Source: Gemmatimonadales bacterium UBA1120 | GTDB lineage: Bacteria; Gemmatimonadota; Gemmatimonadetes; Longimicrobiales; Gaopeijiaceae | Assembly: GCA_002313925.1 (NCBI GenBank) | Contig: DCAZ01000016.1 | Location: forward strand, 13,771 to 26,204 | DNA: 12,434 nucleotides | Direction of reading: 5' to 3' | Shown: piece after piece, positions 6,773-12,434 of the stretch | How the letters are laid out: each line of letters begins with the position of its first letter | How positions within the stretch are numbered: the first letter of the stretch is position 1 | Position numbers and translations under genes: made by a program | The notes under the pieces: generated by a model | What the model was told of the DNA's origin: nothing | Database searches by the model: none | The model's input: only the letters and a program-made list of their open reading frames with translations

Positions 6773-8935
6773 TTAGAACGCCTTGAGATAGGTCAATTTT
6801 ACGATTCCTGTTCGGCGGAGCCACCTGGGATCCCGCGGAAGATCGAGGGGGCCAGTGAGGTAGCCTGTATCGAGCACCACGAAGAGATCACTTCCCGGTG
6901 TGTGGATCCAATCAACACGGATATTGGATTGAAGGGTCTGTGATACGTCATCCCATTGAACGAGGGCATACGCAAATAACTTTCGACTCAGTGCGGCCTC
7001 TAAGCGAGTACCGATCAGCGTAGTCGTAAAATCTCCGTCAGGTACCGGAAGTGATATGTCATTCCAACTCACGCTCCCATCAACTGTGAGATGTTTATTC
7101 GCGATCCATACCACCCCTCCACCTAACTCCGTCCTTGTACCTGACCAGAAATCACCGAGCGCCGCATTGAATTTCAAGCCCACACTGCGCGCTCGATCCG
7201 GGGTGAAGCCTGCGGATAATCGGCGGAATCTGTAATCCCCGGCTGACAGCATACGGCCATTAATGCGGGCATGTTCACTGAGGCCCTCGAAGCGCTCGGT
7301 GAGGGCCAGGTTGGCACGGTCTCCTGATTGGAAATCCAGCCTGGCTGTTAATCGTCGGAAATGAGACTGTTTTTCTCCGTCGATGCCCTGAATGTGATTT
7401 GCACCAAGAGCCAGAAAGAACTGTCGAGCCCAGGAACTATTTTCGAACCGAGGTTGAACTCCCACCTGGCCACCCCACCGTTTCTGGTCAGGGCGAGGAA
7501 CGAACCCGAGGGCCGGATCAAAGGCCTCACCGATGACTGTGCGGGTGATCTCGAAGATGTACTGATCGTTCTGGAGCATAAGCTCAGCCTGTCCTGCAAC
7601 TGAGCTTCCATCAGATCCTGCATAGTCTGAATCCCAAACTTTAGCAGCCCACAGAAGGAAAGAGCTGCTGCTCCAGAATCGACTTTGGAGATCGGCTCCA
7701 GCCACTCGATTATGTCCTGCGATGGTCTCTTCGCTAGTCACGATTCCCCCAACCGTCATCCTTGGAAGCACATTGCCACGCACTCGTGTTACCGAGTTCC
7801 AGGCACCAGCTCCCGTGTTGGATGGGTCACTGACGGAGCCAGGCACGTTGATACCTGCAGTTCTTAAACTCATGGCACCGATAGATATCGGGCCGGCTTG
7901 GCCAGTGAATCGGCCACCGCCCAGAATGTCGGCATCGAGACCTACCCGCCGAGAAAAAAACACTTCCGTCTCACGCGGTGCTCCAAATTGAAAGAGCCCT
8001 GCCCGCTCTAGGAAAAACTCACGCTTTTCAGGGAAGAAAAGACTGAACCGTGTCAGGTTCACTTGGACGTTGTCAGCTTCGACTTGAGCGAAATCCGTAT
8101 TGTATGTCAGATCAAGTGTGGAATTAGACGTAAACGATGCCTTTATATCGATTCCCGCATTGATCCTAGTGTCATTCCCGTTCTCACTAGTGTGCGTGGC
8201 GCCGGATATCGCGTGCGGCTTCAATTCTATATGCCTGGCTTTCTGAAGATCACGAAGTCCTGTCATCCGTGCATAGCGGGAAACTTGGACGATACCCGAT
8301 CGGTACTCCTGTCCTATATGAGGCCAAAATACAGACTCGTTTTTTCGACGAATGGTTCGCGCAATAGCTATTCCCATCTCGGGAGCTTCTGTGTCGTCGA
8401 AGCGAATCGTTGTGAATGGGATCTCAATCTCTAGGACCCATCCTTCTTCTGTAATCCGAGCCTCAGTCGTGTAAATCCCATCCCAATTCCAATCGGTACT
8501 CGATTCATCAGAAATCAGAGCGTCATCCTGAGTACCGAGCACACCAACCTCGAACATGTAGGCATTCCGGTCATCATCGTACGTGTCCAGCGCAATGCGA
8601 ATGTTGTCGTCCTTGTCAATCCAGCCACCCCGCTGGAGGATATTACTACGAATGAGGTTGGGTTCTGAATCATGCATCGTCATCCCGAAGTACAGAGCGG
8701 TAGGTGTGTAAGCAATTCGTACTTCTGTCGTCTCGCTAGCCGGAGCTCCATCCACGGGATCACGTTGTAAGAATCCTGTTACAGGCTGGACTAGGGCCCA
8801 AAAGGGTTCATCCAAAACACCATCTATGACCGGAGGGGATGGGATGGGGACAGCGACCGCTAGACTATCTTGAGCAAAGACAGGTTCACCCAGAACGATC
8901 AGGTATATGAACGGCGCCCAAACACAGTACCTCAT
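6773..8935 (-). CDS. CBM9-like/DUF5916 outer-membrane protein
   Basis: This 720-residue protein has a signal peptide (residues 1-21, VFA before Gln22). It is followed by a carbohydrate-binding-family-9-like domain (about 30-220) marked by IDGVLDEPFW (37-46), EVRIAYTPTALYFGMTMHDS (71-90) and GWVLEIEIPF (165-174). The DUF5916 region begins near 236 (HIELKP) and has the hallmark strings TYNTDFAQVEADNVQVNLTRF (within 277-297) and FFPEKREFFLE (300-310). The remainder to Phe720 is beta-barrel-like. In this family the N-terminal domain is thought to be periplasmic or surface-exposed sugar-binding; the true substrate is unknown. GAGG lies 6 nt before the ATG. It is the first gene of a probable operon with the beta-lactamase-like gene and is divergent from the plus-strand orphan across an inverted-repeat-rich spacer. 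Its length is normal for the family. Confidence 0.9.
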   Translation of the reverse strand: MRYCVWAPFIYLIVLGEPVFAQDSLAVAVPIPSPPVIDGVLDEPFWALVQPVTGFLQRDPVDGAPASETTEVRIAYTPTALYFGMTMHDSEPNLIRSNILQRGGWIDKDDNIRIALDTYDDDRNAYMFEVGVLGTQDDALISDESSTDWNWDGIYTTEARITEEGWVLEIEIPFTTIRFDDTEAPEMGIAIARTIRRKNESVFWPHIGQEYRSGIVQVSRYARMTGLRDLQKARHIELKPHAISGATHTSENGNDTRINAGIDIKASFTSNSTLDLTYNTDFAQVEADNVQVNLTRFSLFFPEKREFFLERAGLFQFGAPRETEVFFSRRVGLDADILGGGRFTGQAGPISIGAMSLRTAGINVPGSVSDPSNTGAGAWNSVTRVRGNVLPRMTVGGIVTSEETIAGHNRVAGADLQSRFWSSSSFLLWAAKVWDSDYAGSDGSSVAGQAELMLQNDQYIFEITRTVIGEAFDPALGFVPRPDQKRWGGQVGVQPRFENSSWARQFFLALGANHIQGIDGEKQSHFRRLTARLDFQSGDRANLALTERFEGLSEHARINGRMLSAGDYRFRRLSAGFTPDRARSVGLKFNAALGDFWSGTRTELGGGVVWIANKHLTVDGSVSWNDISLPVPDGDFTTTLIGTRLEAALSRKLFAYALVQWDDVSQTLQSNIRVDWIHTPGSDLFVVLDTGYLTGPLDLPRDPRWLRRTGIVKLTYLKAF

Positions 8936-9194
8936 CCCCTACCTCGGTTCATTTCGTTGAGTCCACCGCTTCAAGTTCTCACTATTCTGTTGCAGGCTGT
9001 TGATCCTTTTTCGTTCCGAACGATCTATCAAAGCTATGCCTAAAGCCCTAATTCCTATACGCTTTAACGGGTAAATGACTGAGATTGGCCACCTAAGGGA
9101 ACTCTGAGGCCAATTTTGCTATATACCTTTCGGGAAAGGGAATCACACCCGAAAATCAACGACTTCTTTCGAACGAAACAACCTGCAGGGGAAT
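8936..9194. promoter_or_regulatory. Divergent intergenic region with a series of inverted repeats
   Basis: The only divergent promoter region of the window. It holds the 13-bp palindrome TCGTTCCGAACGA (9012-9024), ATTGGCC-N17-GGCCAAT (9084-9114), TTTCGGG-N13-CCCGAAA (9128-9154) and TTTCG-AA-CGAAA (9167-9178). The first and last share CGAACGA. A TATATA (9120-9125) could be the -10 of the plus-strand gene, but no matching -35 was seen. The spread of dyads between oppositely oriented genes suggests operators or attenuating hairpins. Which protein binds is unknown. Confidence 0.45.
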
Positions 9195-9821
9195 ATGGAG
9201 AAAGCATCCACAAGCTCTGTTCAGACAAGCTTGATCAGTCGTGAAGTCGCACACCTCGCCTTCGTCAAAGTAAAGCAGGACGATTGGCTCAACGTCCGAC
9301 AACAAGAGCAGCTTCGAAGGGCCCTAATGTCGCTCGGAGAATTGCTAGGATGGGCAGTAACCTCAGCGAATAGCGATGATCCGATTGCTGATGTCAGCAA
9401 GAGTACGAAGAAGATGATGACCAACGGTGCTCGGGCCATTAAACGCAGTCTCGCCAATGATATGGCTATAAAGAAGGCTGAAATTACCGAATTGAAAAAG
9501 GTCGCCAGGTCTGCTCGGAAGTTGTCCGACAACCCGAAAACGGTCTATCCGTTAGAGATCACCTACCATCGTTCAGCACGTGATTCCGTTCAGAGTATGT
9601 TTACCAAAACTGAGAATATTGAGGTCAATAATGCTGAGGAAACCCTGACATGCGCTGAAGCCATCGAGAGGCAGCTAGACCACTGGACTACGCTTAGAGA
9701 CATCATGATCGCAGAACTGAAACTAGAGCAAAAACAACTTGGTGTGATGACAAAGAATCTCTCTCAGGACGTCAAATCCATGCACCCGCTACTAGGTGAA
9801 GTGGTGGCCACGCTTTCTTAG
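9195..9821 (+). CDS. Helical cytoplasmic protein of unknown function, plus-strand orphan
   Basis: The product is 208 residues with no signal peptide, membrane segment or recognisable domain. It is unlike the exported products around it. Composition is rich in Lys, Glu, Ala and Leu. Two amphipathic stretches look coiled-coil-prone: about 88-111 (DMAIKKAEITELKKVARSAR and on) and 157-193 (AIERQLDHWTTLRDIMIAEL and on). The middle (about 113-126, NPKTVYPLEITYH) is the only beta-like part. There is one Cys (153). AGGGG sits three bases before the ATG, close but usable. It stands alone on the plus strand, divergent from the DUF5916 operon and convergent with a secreted-protein gene. It could be a structural or regulatory helical-bundle protein, or recent acquired DNA. 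The antisense frame is a shadow. Confidence 0.65.
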   Translation: MEKASTSSVQTSLISREVAHLAFVKVKQDDWLNVRQQEQLRRALMSLGELLGWAVTSANSDDPIADVSKSTKKMMTNGARAIKRSLANDMAIKKAEITELKKVARSARKLSDNPKTVYPLEITYHRSARDSVQSMFTKTENIEVNNAEETLTCAEAIERQLDHWTTLRDIMIAELKLEQKQLGVMTKNLSQDVKSMHPLLGEVVATLS

Positions 9822-9824
9822 GCC

Positions 9825-9845
9825 GTAGGTGCCCTGGACGCCTAC
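9825..9845. terminator. Weak hairpin just after the plus-strand orphan
   Basis: GTAGGTG/CGCCTAC pairs over 7 bp with one G-T wobble and a 7-nt loop, starting four bases past the stop codon. No T tract follows, so it would be a weak terminator or an RNA 3'-end stabiliser. Confidence 0.3.
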
Positions 9846-9940
9846 ACGCTGATAGAGATCATTCGAGCAGGCGACCAGTAACAAGTGCTGCAGAGTCGGA
9901 ATTCTCCGAAGACCGAATTCGATCAGCTCAGAAACAGCTT

Positions 9941-9967
9941 AGGTCTCAGCGCATCAAAGCGAGACCT
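9941..9967. terminator. Hairpin between convergent genes, possible bidirectional terminator
   Basis: AGGTCTC (9941-9947) and GAGACCT (9961-9967) form a perfect 7-bp dyad with a 13-nt spacer. It touches the stop codon of the minus-strand secreted protein. The pyrimidine-rich CATTTCTTTCC follows on the plus strand. Its position between converging genes fits shared termination, though the long loop makes it weak. Confidence 0.35.
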
Positions 9968-10989
9968 CAGCGTCCATTTCTTTCCTGATAGCGTGCACCA
10001 CTCAGGACGGCTGACAGCGCATAGTTTCCTTCATGGCATGAATACTCGTATAGCAGGTCGTCAAATTTCTTGAACGGTATCTCGCCACCCCAGGATTCAG
10101 TGTACGTCCTAGGGTCCTCAATCGTGAAATCATAGAGTATCGTCTCCTCATCTACTCTCGTGAATTTCTCGATCACCTTCATGTCCTCTGAATGTGGGAT
10201 CCCGCGAAACGCCTGCGAGGGATGAAGGTTTGTCGTCTCCACCACGAGTGTATTCCCTTCCCATCGACCCCACGAATCACCAAACCAGGGGCGGTTCTCT
10301 TCAGGTAATGGCCGGGGCTCACCCAGCCGGATGATCCTTACGTCGTGAACCATCTCAGCCACGATCATCACATGATCGGCATTCTGCACAATCGTATAAT
10401 TGTTGTTGTAGGCTGTATTCGGAGTCATTGGAGGACCAGCGCTTGACCCGAAAGACACGACACACCGTTCTCCAAGAGGCCTGAGCTCCGGGTGGTCGTA
10501 CTGACCGAACTGACTCCTGAACTCCCTGGCTTCCCGAATGCGTTCCTGAGCCTCGGGTGTGAGTGGTGGACGCCGACCGTTTGAAGGACGCGTCACCAAA
10601 GATGTTCGAGGTTCTCCGTTGACAATTGCTATCCGGGAACCCCGATCCCAATAAACCTCATTGTATTCCTGGCCGGTGAGCCGAGCTTCATTACTCTGAC
10701 CTTGCAATTCACGTCTTCCACAGGCAACCGTTCCAGGATTAGCGGGGCATTCATCAGTCACGTTCTCTATATCTCTTACTTCTTCCCATGTGAAGATCGG
10801 CCCCCTACCCTCCCGGCGCTGAAACGGAGTGAGTGTGACATTCGTCCAGTTCCCCTGGAGGTTCGGATGACCGTCGGGCGTCCTAGGAACTTCCCATGCC
10901 TGGGTGCTTGAGGCTCTTACTTGTGCAGCTGCTGTCGAGACGAATCCCGGCATTGTGATGAGACATGCAAAGAGCAGGATTCTCTTCAT
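9967..10989 (-). CDS. Secreted conserved protein of unknown function
   Basis: This 340-residue protein has a clear Sec signal peptide (ILLFACLITMPGFVSTAAA, cleavage near residue 22). Conserved-looking landmarks are RTPDGHPNLQGNW (36-48), GERC (173-176), GPPM (185-188), YNNNYTIVQ (194-202), EMVHDVRII (212-220), GDSWGRWEGNTLVVETTN (237-254) and YEYSCHEGNYAL (314-325). The same order of blocks is familiar from a large, uncharacterised family of exported proteins in Acidobacteriota, Gemmatimonadota and marine Proteobacteria, often of about this length. Four Cys (81, 90, 176, 318) in the mature part could form two disulfides. GGAGG lies 8 nt before the ATG. It is probably transcribed alone, since a 393-base gap precedes it. 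No reaction can be assigned. Confidence 0.85.
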   Translation of the reverse strand: MKRILLFACLITMPGFVSTAAAQVRASSTQAWEVPRTPDGHPNLQGNWTNVTLTPFQRREGRGPIFTWEEVRDIENVTDECPANPGTVACGRRELQGQSNEARLTGQEYNEVYWDRGSRIAIVNGEPRTSLVTRPSNGRRPPLTPEAQERIREAREFRSQFGQYDHPELRPLGERCVVSFGSSAGPPMTPNTAYNNNYTIVQNADHVMIVAEMVHDVRIIRLGEPRPLPEENRPWFGDSWGRWEGNTLVVETTNLHPSQAFRGIPHSEDMKVIEKFTRVDEETILYDFTIEDPRTYTESWGGEIPFKKFDDLLYEYSCHEGNYALSAVLSGARYQERNGR

Positions 10990-11382
10990 CTTCTAAGCCT
11001 CCGGCAGATGCGGGCACTGCTTCGCCTTCATTTTGCGCCCCCAGCCCGTAGATCCGCAACTAGTCGGGCTAAAGTCTGGATGCCCATTCAGGAGCGTACC
11101 AAAAGCTTATCAGGGCACTCTCAATGAGTGTCACAAGCAGCCAGGTTTAGCAGTAGGAAGAGCAGTAGAACGGAGGTGGCAGCAATGTGTGCCGACTCCA
11201 GCCCTCCGAATGTCGTGTACTTAGTATGCCGAACGGCCAGACTCAGCTCGGTGAAAAAGTCCCAAACAGGGGGATGGGGGGCTAGTTCCCGTTTTCTGAG
11301 CCCAGGGGGACGGCGGCCGTAAGTCCACGAGGTCGGCCGCAGGAGGTGCGGTAACTACGCCTCTGCAGATGCTGTGATCAGA
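10990..11382. other. 393-base intergenic gap with hairpins and lipoprotein-like debris
   Basis: No supported gene. On the minus strand, codons from about 11186 to 11121 would read a hydrophobic run and lipobox (SVLLLFLLLNLAACDTH, then TGA at 11121-11123). No ATG, GTG or TTG start or Shine-Dalgarno precedes it, so it looks like the leftover of a lipoprotein signal sequence or chance. Dyads present: AGCCCG/CGGGCT (11043-11070), GGCACTC/GAGTGTC (11114-11132) and the stronger one at 11313-11340. The GC-rich plus-strand frames here lack ribosome binding sites. Confidence 0.45.
11313..11340 (-). terminator. GC-rich hairpin downstream of the NTF2-like gene
   Basis: GCGGCCG and CGGCCGC form a perfect 7-bp all-G/C stem around a 14-nt loop, 43 nt past the stop of the NTF2-like gene. 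On the minus strand it is followed by CGTCCCCC rather than T residues, so termination would be weak or factor-assisted. Confidence 0.35.
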
Positions 11383-11850
11383 CTACCTTCGCTGCCGAGA
11401 TGACCAGTGAATGGCCTTGATCTTCCAGATTCCACTTTCTCGTGCTAAAACCACGAGTTCGGCACCCTGCGAATTGATCTCGCGGTCGCCCATCCGGCCC
11501 TGTGTAACACTGGTCGAGTGAGCCCAAGCGACATCACCCACTAGGTTGACCTCAATTTCGCCGCGCTCTCGCACCACCGCTCGCGCGAAGCGCATGTCTC
11601 CGGCAAGGTGTCCTGATCGATAATGCTCCTTGTCTTCGATTCCACCGCTCTCGAGAATCGTCACGTCATCGGCAAGATGGCTCAAGGCCGCAGCCGAATC
11701 GCCTGCCGCGAGAGCCGCATGAAAGGCGTCGACTACCGCCCTCACCTGATTCTCAGGGCGTTGTTGGCCCGATGCACCGGCAGCACTGATTAGGGCAGTA
11801 ATCAAGACACCCCCAAGTACTCTTGCAGTTCGATAATATTTGGTATGCAC
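11383..11850 (-). CDS. Secreted NTF2/SnoaL-like (DUF4440-type) protein
   Basis: I place the start at the GTG at 11850 (155 residues), not the ATG at 11925. GGAG sits six bases before this GTG and gives a proper signal peptide (VLGGVLITALISAAGASG, cleavage near residue 28). The longer version puts 25 polar residues ahead of that signal and overlaps the small lipoprotein ORF upstream. The mature part has NTF2-like features: an N-terminal helix NQVRAVVDAFHAALAAGD (34-51), ALSHLADDVTILESGG (55-70), VAWAHSTSVT (107-116) and a final strand with W142 and W149 (WKIKAIHW). Such domains bind small ligands in a cone-shaped pocket; some are enzymes, and many exported ones are uncharacterised. It follows the MORN lipoprotein and the 25-codon ORF on the same strand and may be co-transcribed. 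Confidence 0.8.
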   Translation of the reverse strand: MHTKYYRTARVLGGVLITALISAAGASGQQRPENQVRAVVDAFHAALAAGDSAAALSHLADDVTILESGGIEDKEHYRSGHLAGDMRFARAVVRERGEIEVNLVGDVAWAHSTSVTQGRMGDREINSQGAELVVLARESGIWKIKAIHWSSRQRR

Positions 11851-11893
11851 AGGCTTCTCCTCTGGAATACGGTTATGAGACGAAGATCTGGTT

Positions 11894-11971
11894 CTAGCTT
11901 GACTTCCTTGGCGTCTGTTCAGCACATCCGACCGCTATCAGAGCGAGGGCGAGTAACAGGGACTTCTTCAT
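11894..11971 (-). pseudogene. 25-codon lipoprotein signal-peptide ORF, probable gene stump
   Basis: The ATG at 11971 lies one codon past the stop of the MORN lipoprotein gene, and the GGAGGG at that gene's end serves as a Shine-Dalgarno about 9 nt upstream. The ORF begins MKKSLLLALALIAVGC, a textbook lipoprotein signal with lipobox ending at Cys16, then AEQTPRKSS and TAG. A mature peptide of ten residues is very short, so it may be the remains of a tandem lipoprotein gene deleted just after its signal. Alternatively it is a genuine tiny entericidin-like lipopeptide. The upstream MORN protein has a comparable VLVVGC lipobox. It ends 43 nt before the NTF2-like GTG. Confidence 0.55.
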
Positions 11972-11974
11972 CAA

Positions 11975-12434
11975 CTAGTTCCCTCCTTCTAGGTCGGGAG
12001 GACAGGGTTGGTAGTTGACTACCTCACCTTCCTCGAACCACTCACCACACTCTTTCCCGTCCTTCAACGTCCCCCTGTCTAACAACTCACCGTTCCGGTC
12101 GTACCTCTCAAACGGTCCGTTCAACTCCCTGGCCTTGTAGATCCCTTTCATCATCAACTGACCGTTTTCGTAGTACTCCTCAAAAGATCCGTCGAACTCC
12201 CCGTCCTTCCAGATCATCTTCTCCCTCAACTGACCGTTCTCGTAGTACTCCTCAAGAGGTCCGTCCCATAACCCGTCCCTTAGGGAACCAATCCGTCTTT
12301 CCCCTTCTTCCATCGAGAACACAGGACCAGAATAGGGTTGCCCGTCTCCAGGGTTCATATACAACCCATCGACTTCTCGAAGAGTCCTGAGATCCCGCGT
12401 TTCCGGTCCACCACACCCCACCACCAGAACCACA
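11975..12434 (-). CDS. YwqK/MORN-repeat lipoprotein (partial, 5' end outside window)
   Basis: The frame is open to the window edge. The visible 152 residues begin inside a lipoprotein signal (VLVVGC), so only the first few codons are missing and the GTG at the edge is not the true start. After DGLYMNPGDGQPYSG the protein has consecutive MORN/YwqK-like repeats of 24 residues built on EEYYENGQL: two near-identical copies, then ERYDRNGEL, and a shorter degenerate last unit (GEWFEEGEV). Two Cys near the C-terminus (KECGEW, QPCPP) could form a disulfide. Proteins of this type are annotated as 'YwqK family antitoxin', a label from Bacillus that does not fit an exported lipoprotein; a surface or periplasmic binding role is more likely (inference). 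A small lipoprotein ORF and an NTF2-like gene follow on the same strand. Confidence 0.85.
   Translation of the reverse strand, partial: VVLVVGCGGPETRDLRTLREVDGLYMNPGDGQPYSGPVFSMEEGERRIGSLRDGLWDGPLEEYYENGQLREKMIWKDGEFDGSFEEYYENGQLMMKGIYKARELNGPFERYDRNGELLDRGTLKDGKECGEWFEEGEVVNYQPCPPDLEGGN
12083..12255 (-). repeat. 72-bp tandem coding repeats in the MORN lipoprotein gene
   Basis: Three units start at 12083, 12155 and 12227, each 72 bp (24 codons) apart. The cores at 12155-12183 and 12227-12255 are identical in 28 of 29 bases, while the core at 12083 is more diverged. Such nucleotide identity suggests recent duplication or gene conversion, and copy number may vary between strains. Confidence 0.7.

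Noticed and set aside
9221..9532. Minus-strand frame of 103 codons opposite the orphan gene
   Set aside because: It has a hydrophobic run, but it starts within the antisense of a longer frame with its own ribosome binding site; treated as a shadow, with modest doubt.
10702..11322. Several plus-strand open frames in and after the secreted-protein gene
   Set aside because: No Shine-Dalgarno, no domain, Cys/Arg/Ser-rich shadow-like translations, and partly antisense to a strong gene.
10990..11382. tRNA or other structured RNA in the large gap
   Set aside because: Hairpins are present, but no cloverleaf, T-loop GGTTC pattern or known RNA signature was found on either strand.
11851..11925. Upstream ATG extension of the NTF2-like protein
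   Set aside because: It adds 25 polar residues before a clear signal peptide, overlaps the 25-codon lipoprotein ORF and lacks the GGAG found before the GTG at 11850.
12083..12255. 72-bp spaced repeats as a CRISPR array
   Set aside because: The repeats are in frame, encode MORN-like units and the intervening sequence is itself related between units.

Overview
The window looks like a piece of a moderate-GC, double-membrane (Gram-negative type) bacterium. Most products carry a signal peptide, a lipobox or an outer-membrane barrel signature, and strong Shine-Dalgarno sites precede several starts. The mix of families suggests an uncultured marine or soil Gemmatimonadota-like lineage, or a neighbouring phylum such as Acidobacteriota: a CBM9-like/DUF5916 barrel, a D-aminoacylase-type lipoprotein, a secreted 'PDG.P.LQG.W' protein, a DUF4440-like secreted protein and a YwqK/MORN lipoprotein. 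This assignment is inference from gene content; there is no rRNA or other marker gene here.

Nearly everything lies on the minus strand. From the right end leftwards: a YwqK/MORN-repeat lipoprotein (cut by the window edge), then a 25-codon lipoprotein signal-peptide ORF that is probably the stump of a second lipoprotein gene, then a secreted NTF2/SnoaL-like protein. A 393-base gap with hairpins and lipoprotein-like debris follows. Next is a secreted 340-residue protein of unknown function. It converges with the only plus-strand gene, a 208-residue cytoplasmic helical orphan. A 259-base divergent spacer rich in inverted repeats separates that orphan from a probable operon: DUF5916 outer-membrane protein, serine beta-lactamase-like lipoprotein, and a membrane-anchored small protein. 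A second tight unit follows, an outer-membrane barrel whose stop codon abuts the ATG of a D-aminoacylase-like lipoprotein. At the left end a small membrane protein with a Cys/His cluster precedes a porin-like outer-membrane protein that runs out of the window; its reading frame is open for all 363 codons to the edge.

Functionally the window is an envelope and exported-enzyme neighbourhood. The DUF5916/beta-lactamase-like pair and the barrel/D-aminoacylase pair could both act on D-amino-acid-containing or cell-wall-derived compounds at the periphery, but this is inference. The left pair resembles a metal-handling cassette, based on the CPPAHDHTVC motif and a Fur-like half-site in its promoter region. 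No rRNA, tRNA, CRISPR array, insertion sequence or phage gene was recognised. The least understood items are the divergent plus-strand orphan with its palindromic spacer, and the Cys/His membrane protein with its porin partner.
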